DNA from: DASSBQ01 sp040981125
GTDB lineage: Bacteria; Nitrospirota; Nitrospiria; Nitrospirales; Nitrospiraceae
Assembly (NCBI GenBank): GCA_040981125.1
Contig: JANRMQ010000002.1
Location: 62,001-126,000 of the forward strand
DNA: 64,000 nucleotides
Direction of reading: 5' to 3'
Positions 15,801 through 25,673 of the stretch are shown piece by piece. The position numbers and the translations under genes are program-made. Below the pieces are notes generated by a model, which was not told where the DNA came from, searched no databases, and saw only the letters and a list, made by a program, of their open reading frames with translations. Position 1 is the stretch's first letter; the number at the start of each line of letters is the position of its first letter.

Positions 15801-18097
15801 TAGGAAATTCCAAAAGTGTGTTTGAACCGCTCCCACAAACTGCTGCCGTGGACCTCACAATAGACCGACGGTTCTGTTCCTTCGATGAAGACTTCCGTGA
15901 CCCGTTCCGGGCATTTGGAAGTGGCGAGCTGCCCGGTCTGAGGGTCGATGTCGCGCCGCACGACTCCTTGCGGCACGGGAAATTCACGGGATTCGGCCGG
16001 AATCACTTGTCGCGCCACTTCGACCCAGATCGGTAACGCGGCCTGAGCCCCGGTCAATCGAATGGGTCGCTCGTCGTCAAACCCAACCCACAGGCCGATG
16101 ACGATGTCCGGGGTATATCCGATGAACCAGGCATCGCGATAACTATCGGTCGTCCCCGTCTTGCCCGCCACGACCCCCCGCAATCCCAGCAGCGGGGCCT
16201 TTGCCGCCGTGCCCCGGTTGATCACCCCCTTCAGCAACGAGGTCGTCAGATAGGCGGCCTGAGGGGACGCCGCTTGACGCCGCTCCGGAGTCGTATGCCA
16301 CAAGGGGTCTCCCTCCGAATTCGCGACGCTCTGCAGCGGTCCGGGAGGAATCGCGAGCCCGCCGTTCGCCAGTGTCCCAAACACCGACGTCATATCGAGC
16401 AGCGACACGACGGAGCTGCCGAGAGCGGTCGAGAGATTGTCCGCCAGAGAGCTTTTGATGCCCAGGTCGCGAGCCAGCTTATGAATCCGTTTCATGCCGA
16501 CCGCCTGCGCCAGCCTCACGGCGGGAATGTTGAACGACTGCTCCAGCGCCTTCCGCACCGTCACCGTGCCGTGAAATTGGCGGTCATAGTTCTGCGGCGC
16601 CCAAGACCCGCCGCCGGAATCAAAGGTCACCGGTTCGTCGATGACGAAGCTGGACGGTGTCACCGGTTGCCCTTTCGCAATATCGCGGCGGGCCTCGAAC
16701 GCCGCCAGATAGACGATCGGTTTGAAGAGAGACCCGGGCTGGCGCTTCGCCTGTACCGCGCGGTTGAACTGACTGGTCCGATAATCCCGCCCACCGACCA
16801 TGGCGAGGATACCGCCCGTCGCCGGATCGATCGCGACCAATCCCGCCTGAAGCCGGGATGGTCCCTCCGTCAGAAACGGATGGGCTGTTTCGAGTTTCTC
16901 CAGTCCGGTGACCAACGCCTGGCTGGCAATATGCTGCAACACCGGATCGAGCGTCGTGTACACTTTGACGCCATCGGGCAGCGGAGAGCCGGTGAGTTCT
17001 TCCGTCTGCCGCAGAAGATAATCCACAAAAAACGGGGCGTCCGCCAGCGTGTCTTGAGGCGGCGCCACCTGCACCGGCGCGCGCACCGCCTTGTCCCAGT
17101 CCGCATCGGAAAGCGCTCCAAGGTTACGCAGCCGGGCCAGGACGACATCGCGGCGCTGCTTGGCCAGCGGTAGATTCTTCAGCGGCGAATAGGTGTTCGG
17201 GCCCTTGATCATACCGACCAGCAAGGCCATGTCTTCGATCGGCAACTCGTCGAGCCGCTTTCCGAAATAGCGGTGAGCCGCTTCACGCACGCCGTAGACC
17301 GACACCGATCCCACTTGCCCGAGATAGATCTCGTTGAGGTAGCTTTCGAGAATGTCCGTTTTCGAATACATCGTTTCCATCACCACCGCCGCGACGGATT
17401 CCTTCACCTTTCTGGTCCAGGTTCGATGCGGGGAGTAAAACAGATTCTTCGCCAGTTGCTGCGTGATCGTGCTGCCTCCCTGGACGACCGTGCCGCGTCC
17501 GTAATTGGTCCACAACGCCCGCAGAACCGCCACCGGATCAATCCCGATATGGTTGTAGAACCGACGATCTTCGATCGACAGCAGCACGTCGACGAACCGC
17601 GCAGGAATGTCGGCCAGCGGCAGCCACTCTCGCACCTGGCGCGAATCCCCGCGCATCCCGCTGATCAGCTGAGGCTCTAAATACGCCGGGAATACCGAGT
17701 CACCGTGTTCAATCGACACGATATCCCGCACGAGGCCCTGGGCGTGCCGCAGGCGAATCGGAGTCGGGCTCATATGCATGTCCGGGAACCCATGCAGATA
17801 GATGTCGATGCCCTCCGCCTCCACGCGAAATTCTCCGGGGGCCTGAACCGGAACGGTTACTTCCCGATATCCCAGTCGAGTCAGCCGCTCCATCAGGTGG
17901 GATTCCGCGAGCGCCAGATCAGGTTTGAGCAAAAACGGAGCGCCGTACAGCAGCAGCGGCGGGTGCTCGTCCCCCTTCGGAAGCCTAATAGAACTGCTTA
18001 AATATAATCCATAAGAGACGGCCGCGATCAGGATGAGGAGGCATCCGGCCGCACCCGCGACCGCCGCTCGTCGTATCCATCGACGGATCAAGCCCAC
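15800..18097 (-). CDS. mrcB: Class A penicillin-binding protein 1B
   Basis: 765 residues. A cytoplasmic basic start and one membrane helix (AGCLLILIAAVSYGLYLSS) lead to a UB2H-like domain (MERLTRLGYREVTVPV), characteristic of PBP1B. The GT51 transglycosylase follows with catalytic E in LLSIEDRRFYNHIGIDP, STITQQLAKNLF and ESYLNEIYLG. The transpeptidase has the serine motif GSLFKP (about residue 455), SFNIPAV (SxN) and AGKTGTTDSYRDAWF (KTG). It polymerises lipid II glycan and cross-links stem peptides in the periplasm. Bactofilin lies downstream on the same strand; the FadL gene is divergent. Confidence 0.94.
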   Translation of the reverse strand: MGLIRRWIRRAAVAGAAGCLLILIAAVSYGLYLSSSIRLPKGDEHPPLLLYGAPFLLKPDLALAESHLMERLTRLGYREVTVPVQAPGEFRVEAEGIDIYLHGFPDMHMSPTPIRLRHAQGLVRDIVSIEHGDSVFPAYLEPQLISGMRGDSRQVREWLPLADIPARFVDVLLSIEDRRFYNHIGIDPVAVLRALWTNYGRGTVVQGGSTITQQLAKNLFYSPHRTWTRKVKESVAAVVMETMYSKTDILESYLNEIYLGQVGSVSVYGVREAAHRYFGKRLDELPIEDMALLVGMIKGPNTYSPLKNLPLAKQRRDVVLARLRNLGALSDADWDKAVRAPVQVAPPQDTLADAPFFVDYLLRQTEELTGSPLPDGVKVYTTLDPVLQHIASQALVTGLEKLETAHPFLTEGPSRLQAGLVAIDPATGGILAMVGGRDYRTSQFNRAVQAKRQPGSLFKPIVYLAAFEARRDIAKGQPVTPSSFVIDEPVTFDSGGGSWAPQNYDRQFHGTVTVRKALEQSFNIPAVRLAQAVGMKRIHKLARDLGIKSSLADNLSTALGSSVVSLLDMTSVFGTLANGGLAIPPGPLQSVANSEGDPLWHTTPERRQAASPQAAYLTTSLLKGVINRGTAAKAPLLGLRGVVAGKTGTTDSYRDAWFIGYTPDIVIGLWVGFDDERPIRLTGAQAALPIWVEVARQVIPAESREFPVPQGVVRRDIDPQTGQLATSKCPERVTEVFIEGTEPSVYCEVHGSSLWERFKHTFGIS

Positions 18098-18331
18098 TCT
18101 CGATACCTCCGTGCCACAGAATACGCTATCGGGCCGCTGAAATCGAACGGCATCCCCATCCCGCCGGCCGGCGCGTGGCTTGGGCCGTTCCCATTTTCAG
18201 CATGCCGCATTTCGCCGCTTGACAATTCCGGTCCGGTGCCTTACATGTGCGCCAACCGCAGATCTCCTGATCAGGACTTTCACTTAGGTGCCAGGTCTCT
18301 TAGAAACTGTAGGGATTTCCATACAGCCGTC

Positions 18332-19735
18332 ATGAACCCCGTTCATCGTTTTCTTGAGTCCGGCCGGTTGAGCGGCATCGCGGCTCCAGCGGCCGCTTTG
18401 CTCGCCGTCGTTCTGCTGTCCTTCCCTCCGGACGGCCACGCAGGGAGTTTTCGGATCTACGATCACAGCGCATCCGCCGCCGGTCAAGCCTCGGCCTTTG
18501 TCGCTCAAGCCGATGACCCCTCGGCGGGCTACTATAATCCCGCCGGGATGACGCAACTCCGGGGCATGCAGTTCTCGATCGGAACGACGCTTATCGGCGG
18601 GGGATTCGACTTCCGCAATGCGGCCGGCCAGACCGCTCAGGGCGATTTCATGGGAGCCGTCGCGATCCCGCCGCCGTCTAATTTTTATGTGACGGCCAAT
18701 CTCAAAGACTTGGGCCTCAAATTCTTCGACACGACGGTCCTGGGCTTGGCCGTCTTCAATCCGTTCGGGACTTTGACCCGGTGGCCCGAGAACGGTCCCT
18801 TTGCCACGGCCACGACCACGGCGGCATTTGAATTGGTGGATATCAGACCGTCCTTGGCCTTCAGGCCGTTTCGCGACCTGGCGCTCGGCGTCGGCGCGGA
18901 CATCTATACGTTCACCGGACTGCTTGGAGAGGGCCAGTCCGAGCGAAAATTTCTTTGGCCGGGAGGGCTCGGGATTCCAGCCGGCGCCGGCATGGAACTG
19001 AACGGCAAGGACACCGCCGCCGGATTCAACGTCAGTATGCTCTATACCGCGTTGCGCAATGCCGAGGGCCTGCCGCTCGTGAATATCGGTCTGATCTATC
19101 GCAGCCAGGCCACGATGCACCTCGACGGGCAATTGCTGGCCAACGGGACACGAGTCGCCGATGCGAGATCCACGTTCGTCATTCCGCAGATCCTCACCGG
19201 CGGCATCGCGGTCTGGCCGGTCCGCGATACGGCCCGCGAGTGGAAACTGGAGTTGGACGTCGATTACACGGGGTGGAAGTCGGTCCGGAACCTTGACACC
19301 TCGCTTTCCAACGGGCTCACGCTGCCGGTGCCGCTCAATTGGACCAGTTCCTACACGATCATGGTGGGGACGGAATATAAATGGCTCAAACCGGAGGTCC
19401 TGCCGGAGTGGGATATTGCGGCACGAGCCGGCTACTGGAATGCGCAAAAAGCGATTCCGGACACCACGTTCAACCCGGCTATCCCGGACAGTGACAGCCA
19501 TGCGATTTCCGTCGGGCTGGGACTCTTCTGTCAGGGCAACGGGCGATTCGCGGGGGTGATTCCGTGCGGTGGATCGGATCGAGCCTTACGCCCAAAAGGC
19601 ATCGGCTTGGATCTGGCTTACAAGGCCGTGCTGTATGAGAACCGCACCATCAACGGCAATCTCAACCCGACGGTGAACGGCACCTATAGCACGACCTTGC
19701 ACGTCGGCTCCGTCAACCTTCGCGTCGTTTTCTGA
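18332..19735 (+). CDS. OmpP1/FadL family outer-membrane transport protein
   Basis: 467 residues from ATG 18332; the ORF stays open upstream but a signal peptide fits this start (AAPAAALLAVVLLSFPPDGHAG). The mature N-terminus SFRIYDHSASAAGQASAFVAQ with DDPSAGYYNPAGMTQL is the FadL hatch signature (NPA-type turn). The rest alternates beta strands and turns as expected for a 14-stranded barrel, ending in the aromatic strand SVNLRVVF. These channels carry hydrophobic compounds across the outer membrane. It stands alone between divergent PBP1B and the hybrid kinase. Confidence 0.88.
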   Translation: MNPVHRFLESGRLSGIAAPAAALLAVVLLSFPPDGHAGSFRIYDHSASAAGQASAFVAQADDPSAGYYNPAGMTQLRGMQFSIGTTLIGGGFDFRNAAGQTAQGDFMGAVAIPPPSNFYVTANLKDLGLKFFDTTVLGLAVFNPFGTLTRWPENGPFATATTTAAFELVDIRPSLAFRPFRDLALGVGADIYTFTGLLGEGQSERKFLWPGGLGIPAGAGMELNGKDTAAGFNVSMLYTALRNAEGLPLVNIGLIYRSQATMHLDGQLLANGTRVADARSTFVIPQILTGGIAVWPVRDTAREWKLELDVDYTGWKSVRNLDTSLSNGLTLPVPLNWTSSYTIMVGTEYKWLKPEVLPEWDIAARAGYWNAQKAIPDTTFNPAIPDSDSHAISVGLGLFCQGNGRFAGVIPCGGSDRALRPKGIGLDLAYKAVLYENRTINGNLNPTVNGTYSTTLHVGSVNLRVVF

Positions 19736-19793
19736 ACGACGTTCCATCCACGAGCCGACTTGTGTAGTGTCTTTACGGCGGCTCATCACCGCC

Positions 19794-22232
19794 ATGGGTC
19801 TTTACGATTCCGTTTCCTGCGGACGAGAGGATACGTCTTACGCATCCATAGCCGATTCATCTCTGGCGACCATGGAACAAGGTCATGCAGGCCCCCCATC
19901 CCTCGATTTGACGACGGAACAGGTCGCCGTCCTCTATGGGAACGCCCCGACCGCTATCATTGCCACCGCCATCAACGCCACCATCCTGACCACGCTTGAA
20001 TGGTCGGTGGTCCCTCACCCTACACTGCTGATTTGGTTGTGCGGCATGTACGCGGTCACCGGAGCACGGGCGCTGTTGCTGCACAGGTACCGCCGCCGCC
20101 TGTCACCGTCCTGGAGCGCCGGCGACTGGCACCGGTGGTATATTGCGGCGTCAACCGGATCCGCGCTTGGATTCGGCAATACGATCTGGTTTTTGTATCC
20201 TCCCATTCCGTTCCTCAACGAGATGATCATCATTTTTGTCCTGGCGGGAATGACCGCCGGCGCCGCCACGGTCTTATGCGTGTCGGTTCCTGCGTTTGCC
20301 CTCTATCATCTCGCCATCGGCGTGCCGATTCTCACCCAATTTGCGCTGGTCGGCGATGCCGTCCACCTCGGCATGGGAGGAATGATCGCGCTGTTCTTGC
20401 TCGGAACCGCGCATGCCGCCTGGAATCTCAATCGCGCGTTTGTCACAGCCATCGCATTGCGCATCCAAAACCAAGACTTGATCGAGTCGCTCACGGTCAG
20501 AACCAAGGCCGTCGAGCATCTCAACGAAGAGATTACCAAAGAGATCGGTGAACGGCGGGCCGCTGAAGAAGCGCTTCGGAAGGCCCACGGCGACCTGGAG
20601 CGTCGCATCGCAGAGCGCACGTTTGATTTACGGCGTGCAAACGAAGAACTGCGGCTGGAAGTGACCGAACGAGAGCGGGCCGAAACAGCGCTCCGTTCCA
20701 GTGAAGCCCGCTTCCGCCATCTGGCCGACAATCTGAATCAGGTCGTCTGGTTTGTTCAGGTAAAGCCGTACCAGATTTTGTATCTAAGCCCCGCATTCGA
20801 ACGACTCTGGGGGGTGCCGCCACAACAATGTTATGACGATCCCACCTTGTGGAGGAATTTTCTTCACCCGGAAGACAAGGCGACGGTCGGCGACGCGTTT
20901 GATGCGGCGATTGCGGGCGATACCGGGCGGGAATTCGACCTGACCTATCGGATCATCCGTCCTGACGGTCTGGTCCGATGGATCTTCGACCGCTGCGTGG
21001 TCCACCGAAACGACGCCGGCGCCATTGATCGTCTGAGCGGGGTTTCGGAGGACATCACCGAATCGAGAGCGCTGGAAGAACAACTTCGCCAGGCGCAGAA
21101 GATGGAAGCCGTGGGCCGACTGGCCGGAGGAGTCGCTCATGATTTCAACAACGTCATGACCGTCATCCTCGGATACAGCGCGGTCCTGTCGCAGGAACTC
21201 GACGCCCATTCGAAAGCCTATCAATATGTCCGTGAAATCGAGCAGGCCGGCAAACGCTGCGCCGCGCTTACCGGCCAGCTTCTCACCTTCAGCCGCAAAC
21301 AGTTGCTCCATCCTACATCGCTGGATCTCCATGAGGTCATCCGCAATCTGCTGACCATGCTCACAAGTCTCATCGGCGAACACATCTCCATTGCGCTCCG
21401 GCTCGACTCAACGCCCCGGTGGGTCAAGACCGATCCGGTCCAGCTCGATCAAGTTCTGCTCAACCTGGCCTTGAACGCGAGGGACGCCATGCCCCAAGGC
21501 GGCGTGCTGACGATCGAAACCGATGTCGGCATGCCGCCCGACATCGCCGAACAAGACCGGAGGTTGCAGGAAGAGCGAACCTACGTCCGCTTGAAAGTTC
21601 ACGACACCGGAACCGGAATGGACGCGGACACCAAGGCGAGAATCTTCGATCCGTTCTTTACCACCAAACAGCAAGGCCGTGGCACGGGCTTGGGACTCGC
21701 CACCGTATATGGCATCGTGCATCAGAGCGGCGGCTTCATCGACGTGGACAGTGAGCCCGGGCGAGGCACCACCATGACGATTTATTTGCCCGAAGTCGTC
21801 CCCGTCGCCCCTCCCTCTACGGTTCTCTCCAACGCAGCCGGGCGGGGACCGGACTCCGAACAGATTCTCCTGGTTGAAGATGATCCCGCCGTGAGGAGCC
21901 TCACTCAACATATCCTCAGAATGCACGGCTACACCGTCCATGAAACACACAACGGCATGGAAGCCCTTGATCTGGTGCGCCGGCGGACCATGCACATTGA
22001 CCTCTTGATCACCGATATCGTCATGCCGGGCATCAACGGACGAGAAGTCGCGCGCCGCCTGCGCATGACTTTGAAGAACCTGCGGGTCCTCTATGTATCG
22101 GGATACAGTGACAAACTGCCTTCGACATCGGAAGACGATCAAGCCCCGTCCGCCTTCCTCCCAAAACCATTCTTGCCGGAAGAACTGATACAGAAAGTCA
22201 GGGAAATCCTCAACACGCCGGACAGACGATAG
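19794..22232 (+). CDS. Hybrid histidine kinase with six-helix membrane input and PAS
   Basis: 812 residues from ATG 19794; GTG 19767 is an in-frame alternative and neither has a good ribosome site. Residues about 45-225 hold five or six hydrophobic helices (AIIATAINATILTTLEW, LIWLCGMYAVTGARALLL, MIIIFVLAGMTAGAATVLC, MGGMIALFLLGTAHAAW). A coiled coil with two ERRAAEEAL/ERERAETAL segments joins to a PAS domain (FRHLADNLNQVVWFV, DITESRALEEQL). HisKA has H449 in GVAHDFNNVMTVILGY, HATPase has DTGTGMD and GRGTGLGLAT, and a C-terminal receiver has D741 in LLITDIVMPGINGRE. No other response regulator is adjacent, so the receiver may pass phosphate elsewhere. Confidence 0.9.
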   Translation: MGLYDSVSCGREDTSYASIADSSLATMEQGHAGPPSLDLTTEQVAVLYGNAPTAIIATAINATILTTLEWSVVPHPTLLIWLCGMYAVTGARALLLHRYRRRLSPSWSAGDWHRWYIAASTGSALGFGNTIWFLYPPIPFLNEMIIIFVLAGMTAGAATVLCVSVPAFALYHLAIGVPILTQFALVGDAVHLGMGGMIALFLLGTAHAAWNLNRAFVTAIALRIQNQDLIESLTVRTKAVEHLNEEITKEIGERRAAEEALRKAHGDLERRIAERTFDLRRANEELRLEVTERERAETALRSSEARFRHLADNLNQVVWFVQVKPYQILYLSPAFERLWGVPPQQCYDDPTLWRNFLHPEDKATVGDAFDAAIAGDTGREFDLTYRIIRPDGLVRWIFDRCVVHRNDAGAIDRLSGVSEDITESRALEEQLRQAQKMEAVGRLAGGVAHDFNNVMTVILGYSAVLSQELDAHSKAYQYVREIEQAGKRCAALTGQLLTFSRKQLLHPTSLDLHEVIRNLLTMLTSLIGEHISIALRLDSTPRWVKTDPVQLDQVLLNLALNARDAMPQGGVLTIETDVGMPPDIAEQDRRLQEERTYVRLKVHDTGTGMDADTKARIFDPFFTTKQQGRGTGLGLATVYGIVHQSGGFIDVDSEPGRGTTMTIYLPEVVPVAPPSTVLSNAAGRGPDSEQILLVEDDPAVRSLTQHILRMHGYTVHETHNGMEALDLVRRRTMHIDLLITDIVMPGINGREVARRLRMTLKNLRVLYVSGYSDKLPSTSEDDQAPSAFLPKPFLPEELIQKVREILNTPDRR

Positions 22233-22285
22233 CCCGCCGATGTCGGCGGCGAGCACCGGCTTGCGACCGCTTCAGCGCCGCCGCC

Positions 22286-22312
22286 GTGTCATGCGGCTTG
22301 GCGCCATGACAC
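22286..22312. terminator. Hairpin between convergent genes
   Basis: GTGTCATG / CATGACAC form a perfect 8-bp inverted repeat with an 11-base loop, lying between the hybrid kinase and the convergent DUF488 gene and touching the DUF488 stop. A second GC hairpin (CCGCCG-ATGT-CGGCGG, 22234-22249) sits at the kinase end. Either may terminate; neither has a clear U-run. Confidence 0.4.
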
Positions 22313-22668
22313 TATGAGGACAATTCCTCGATCCATTCTTTCAACACCACGGCCTGGTTATGCCTCTCGTCCCGCGCGCTATAGACCAGGGTGACGGGAC
22401 CGCGCTGTGCTCTCCCGGCAAGATCCTGCAGGCCCGACTTATCAACTGATTCTTGCAGCTCGCAGCGATATCGCTCCCGGAAGGTTTTCCATTTGGCGAC
22501 ATCGTGGGCAAACCATTTCCGAAGCGCGGCGCTCGGAGCCCACTCCTTGCGCCATTCATCGACCTTCGCTTTCTCCTTCGTCATCCCACGCGGCCAGACA
22601 CGATCAATCAGAATCCGCAGACCGTCACCCGGGCTGGGATCGAGATACACTCGTTTGATCCGTATCAT
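22312..22668 (-). CDS. DUF488 family protein
   Basis: 118 residues from ATG 22668; the frame continues upstream but MIRIKRVYLDPSPGDG is the family's normal N-terminus. ILIDRVWPRGMTKEKAKVD, WFAHDVAKWKTFRERY and GPVTLVYSARDERHNQAVVL are the conserved blocks of DUF488 (YeaO-type). The function of this small cytoplasmic family is not established. It converges with the hybrid kinase gene. Confidence 0.88.
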   Translation of the reverse strand: MIRIKRVYLDPSPGDGLRILIDRVWPRGMTKEKAKVDEWRKEWAPSAALRKWFAHDVAKWKTFRERYRCELQESVDKSGLQDLAGRAQRGPVTLVYSARDERHNQAVVLKEWIEELSS

Positions 22669-22763
22669 GTAAAGCTCTGTTTCATTGCGCTCGCTCGTCG
22701 CTGTTCCGGGGACCACTAAAGCCATGATCGGCCCAGCCCGGACTCATGGACACAACCCGGCTC

Positions 22764-23231
22764 TTAGAAGGAAAGCGCCGCCCGCTCGTCCTGATCCTTG
22801 ATCGCAGCCGCGAAATTCTTCAAGCGACCGATCAGCGCCTTTTCATCGGCGTCAAGCTTATCCTCGCTCTTGAGAGGCAGAAGGACGGCATACGGCGTCA
22901 CTTTCACGACGGTGGCAAAAATCTTGTGCGCCGCTTCCTCAGTGATCCCGCCCTCCTTCTTTTCGAGCATCTCCAGGAATCGATTCATTCCCTTCCGTTT
23001 GTCTCCGAAGTCCCCCTTCGCGGCCGCCTCATTCACTACCTCCAATTGTTTGAAGTAGGGATCAAAGTTTCCACTTTTCGCCATGTTTTTCTGAATCATC
23101 AATTCCAGCGCAATCTTATCGATCCACGGCTGCGAAACATACGCCTCTGATTGATGCACACCGACACCGACGACCGTACCGACCAAGAAGGCACAGAGCA
23201 CCAGCCCGCGAGCATTGTGTAGCGTCATCAT
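22764..23231 (-). CDS. Exported protein of unknown function
   Basis: 155 residues from ATG 23231, with GGAAGGGAG seven bases upstream; the longer frame to 23303 has no such site. The first ~28 residues form a signal peptide (GLVLCAFLVGTVVGVGVHQSEAY). The mature part is helical and charged, with repeated KDF/KKE stretches, a segment EEAAHKIFATVVKVTPYAVLLPL and IKDQDERAALSF at the end. I recognise no family. It is monocistronic as far as can be seen. Confidence 0.75.
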   Translation of the reverse strand: MMTLHNARGLVLCAFLVGTVVGVGVHQSEAYVSQPWIDKIALELMIQKNMAKSGNFDPYFKQLEVVNEAAAKGDFGDKRKGMNRFLEMLEKKEGGITEEAAHKIFATVVKVTPYAVLLPLKSEDKLDADEKALIGRLKNFAAAIKDQDERAALSF

Positions 23232-23678
23232 GATTGTCTCCCTTCCGTGAATGTGAGCGTTTGATGGATGCATCAGCCTGGTTTCGCTCCGGAACATGAC
23301 CAATTTCCATGTCAGATTGGCGCAATCGCCCTTGTCGGTCTGAACCGACAGTTTCTCGGAGGCGGCCGATGGATTCTACTGTCGCCGCTTACTTTCGAAA
23401 GGAGAGAGCAATGTCAATGCCATGAAGATCCGGCTTGTACAACTGCGAGTTCCCAGACCTCCGGTGGAAGGGATTACGGGAAAGGAGTGTTTTCGCACAG
23501 TGCGCGCTGTTCGATGCGCGGGAAATTCACGCACGCACATGTTACGCGACAAGAGCAGAGAATATGAATGGCGCTCGGGGACAGGAACGGCGCGTGGCGT
23601 TCTAAGTGAAGAGTGTTACCGATGAAGACGATATCAATGGAGGTCCCCCGGGAGGATCGATGTAAACTCGGCCGGCCC
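23232..23678. other. Gene-poor gap of about 450 bp
   Basis: No protein-coding frame is convincing here. A 67-codon plus-strand frame (23422-23625) is preceded by AAAGGAGAG, but that site is about 17 bases from its ATG and closer to a four-codon ATG that overlaps it. Codon use is unlike the neighbours and it matches nothing I know. No repeat or terminator with a U-run was seen. Confidence 0.5.
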
Positions 23679-24419
23679 CTATCGTAGTCTGGTGACGGTT
23701 CCGTCGAGGGGAATCACGCGGCCTCCGTCGGCGCTCATCATCAGGGCCTCCAGGCATCGCCCATATTCGTTCGCAGTCCCGTTTCCCTCCGCCATGATAT
23801 GTTCGCCGACTTGGAACGAACCACGCAGCTCATCGTTGATATCCGGCGGCAGACGGACCTGCGTGCCGTCCGAGAGCAGCATCCCCTGCACGATGCCCTT
23901 CACGTGGAAGAGCAGGACTTCAATCGTCCCCTCCGCTTTCATCTCAGTCATAGAGAGCCGCTGCTCTTGGTCAGGGATCGGGAAATCCAGGCGAAAGGGA
24001 ACGGTAAAGATCGTGCCGGTCGAGGTATTGAGGATCACATCGGCCTGAACCAACGCCGCGCCGTCCAGACGGTGTCCATGCACGCGAACGTGATGGCCGG
24101 GTTTGATCGCCTGCAGCAGCTTATCCGACGCTCGTGACGTGATGTGCATCTGACTGCCGTCTTGCAGTAACAGGCCTTCGACTTCGCCTCTGGGATCAAG
24201 CAGATACCGAGCCACGACGCCTTCGGCGACGGGCCGTTTTCGAAAGGATGAGGGGCTGCTGTCACCGTCGCCCGCTAAAAAATGTAGGCCGCTCGCCGGG
24301 CGTCGATACGGATCTTCGCCCCACACGAAACAGCCTTCGCCGACAAAGAGGCCGGTAGCAAGACCGAGAGCGACCCCGTACCATCGGCGGCGCACTTGGG
24401 TGATCGTTGTTCCCGCCAT
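23679..24419 (-). CDS. Exported protein with two OB-like repeats, unknown function
   Basis: 246 residues from ATG 24419 (MAGTTITQVRRRW); the frame runs further upstream to 24503. An N-terminal hydrophobic stretch (WYGVALGLATGLFVGEG) suggests export. Two related segments of about 60 residues follow: ARYLLDPRGEVEGLLLQDG with QMHITSRASDKLLQAI, and VLLFHVKGIVQGMLLSDG with QVRLPPDINDELRGSF. Each ends with a VRVHGH or IMAEGNG strand, so a tandem small beta-barrel (OB-type) protein is likely. Function unknown. It is transcribed in the same direction as the Crp/Fnr gene, about 230 bp downstream of it. Confidence 0.75.
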   Translation of the reverse strand: MAGTTITQVRRRWYGVALGLATGLFVGEGCFVWGEDPYRRPASGLHFLAGDGDSSPSSFRKRPVAEGVVARYLLDPRGEVEGLLLQDGSQMHITSRASDKLLQAIKPGHHVRVHGHRLDGAALVQADVILNTSTGTIFTVPFRLDFPIPDQEQRLSMTEMKAEGTIEVLLFHVKGIVQGMLLSDGTQVRLPPDINDELRGSFQVGEHIMAEGNGTANEYGRCLEALMMSADGGRVIPLDGTVTRLR

Positions 24420-24651
24420 CTTCTCTATCGTACCCGACTCCCACGCGGTATGGAAGCCCGAGACACTTGGCTGACGAACGGTGGTGTTGGCCGCGATGCG
24501 CATCCATCGCCTGTGCCGTACGAGTATGCCTCAACCGCGTCGATGGCCTTACGGACTACCGGAACGGCGTCCCTGTCGGATGCGGCTGTTCTCATCTCGA
24601 GCGTCAGGGCCAAACCTCTGCGCGCATCCGTTCCAGCCAAGGCCAGAGAGC

Positions 24652-25383
24652 CTAGTGACGCGACGCGGCGTGCCGTTCGACATAGGCCGAGAGCGCATCC
24701 AATTCCTGCCGTACTTTCCCGAAACATTCGCACGCCGCCGCCTCGAGTCCGGCCTGATTCACAATCGTCATCTCGCCGTAGGTATACCGGATCAATCCCC
24801 TTTTCTGGAGCTCACCGATTATCTCCGTGACCGTGCTGCGCTGCGCGCCGAGAAGATACGCCAGAAATTCATGGGTAAAGGGAAATGTCTGTTTATACGT
24901 GCGGACACGATGGGCCAAGAGCCAGCGGCCGATTCGCTGTTCAACCGTATGAAAGCGATTGCATCCATTCGAGACGAAGACTTCTTTCAAGAGGAATTGC
25001 GTATACCGCAACACCAGTTTGAACAATAGAGGGGCGGCTGTATCCAGAAATGCCGCCGCGCTCAGTTTCAGCGCCGATCCGGGCACTTGCACGAGCGCCT
25101 CCGCAAACGACGTGTCCGCATTGAAGAGGACCGGAGCCCCGACGAATCCTTGTTTGCCTACCACGGCCGCTTCCACGGCATTCCCGTCGCCCATACGAGT
25201 CAGCAGCGACACCGCCCCCGTCAGCGGGAAATAGACACTCTCGACGCGCGCCTCCTGCTCATAAATGATTTGCTTATCCTTCAGTTCGACGAATTGTCCG
25301 CGTGAAAGAAGCGGCTGCAGTTCACTTGATGGGAGGGCCGCCAATAGAAGGTTGCGGGAAGGATCATGACTTTCTTGCGTCAT
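24652..25383 (-). CDS. Crp/Fnr family transcriptional regulator
   Basis: 243 residues. An N-terminal cyclic-nucleotide-binding-like beta roll (QIIYEQEARVESVYFPLTGAVSLL, with AVVGKQGFVGAPVLF) is followed by the dimer helix and a winged helix (RIGRWLLAHRVRT, FPFTHEFLAYLLGAQRSTV recognition region, LIRYTYGEMTIVN). It lacks the Fnr N-terminal cysteine cluster, and the normal cAMP-contact arginine-serine pair is not evident, so the ligand is unknown. This group often reacts to stress rather than cAMP. It is divergent from the 71-codon gene at 25461 with only 77 bp between, so it may control that gene. Confidence 0.9.
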   Translation of the reverse strand: MTQESHDPSRNLLLAALPSSELQPLLSRGQFVELKDKQIIYEQEARVESVYFPLTGAVSLLTRMGDGNAVEAAVVGKQGFVGAPVLFNADTSFAEALVQVPGSALKLSAAAFLDTAAPLLFKLVLRYTQFLLKEVFVSNGCNRFHTVEQRIGRWLLAHRVRTYKQTFPFTHEFLAYLLGAQRSTVTEIIGELQKRGLIRYTYGEMTIVNQAGLEAAACECFGKVRQELDALSAYVERHAASRH

Positions 25384-25460
25384 TGTCGGCCAGCCTACAG
25401 AATTGCCGCTCGGCGTCCGGTATCATCTGCACATTACCCGGTCGAGTCAAGGAGGAATTC

Positions 25461-25673
25461 ATGCAGTTTGATCATCGGGCGTTCGCCGGCATCCGGAAGG
25501 AAATACGGGAATTCATGCGTTCCAGCGAAACCGTCTTAAGCCTTGCCTCGATGGAGAGCCTGACGGATGAGGAGGCGGAGATCATTGGCTATTACGCCCA
25601 ATGGCTGAGCGAAAAGAGCGGCGACAAGGCCGTTTCCTCAGACTCCGCCATACCGCCCCTTCCGCCCGACTGA
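25461..25673 (+). CDS. Small protein of unknown function
   Basis: 70 residues from ATG 25461, where GGAGGAATTC gives a very good ribosome site; the frame upstream of that has none. The sequence MQFDHRAFAGIRKEIREF is amphipathic helical, followed by SLTDEEAEIIGYYAQWL and a proline-rich tail. No family recognised. It is divergent from the Crp/Fnr regulator and may be its target. Confidence 0.65.
   Translation: MQFDHRAFAGIRKEIREFMRSSETVLSLASMESLTDEEAEIIGYYAQWLSEKSGDKAVSSDSAIPPLPPD

Noticed and set aside
16274..17173. 299-codon plus-strand frame inside PBP1B
   Set aside because: Antisense shadow rich in Arg and His, opposite catalytic motifs of PBP1B.
18284..19501. 405-codon minus-strand frame over the FadL gene
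   Set aside because: Antisense of a clear outer-membrane protein; composition reflects GC-rich third positions, not a gene.
23422..23625. 67-codon plus-strand ORF after AAAGGAGAG
   Set aside because: Spacing to the ATG is about 17 bases, a four-codon frame overlaps it and no family is visible; reported only in the gap entry.
24425..24598. 57-codon minus frame between the OB-repeat and Crp genes
   Set aside because: No ribosome site and low-information sequence; not supported.
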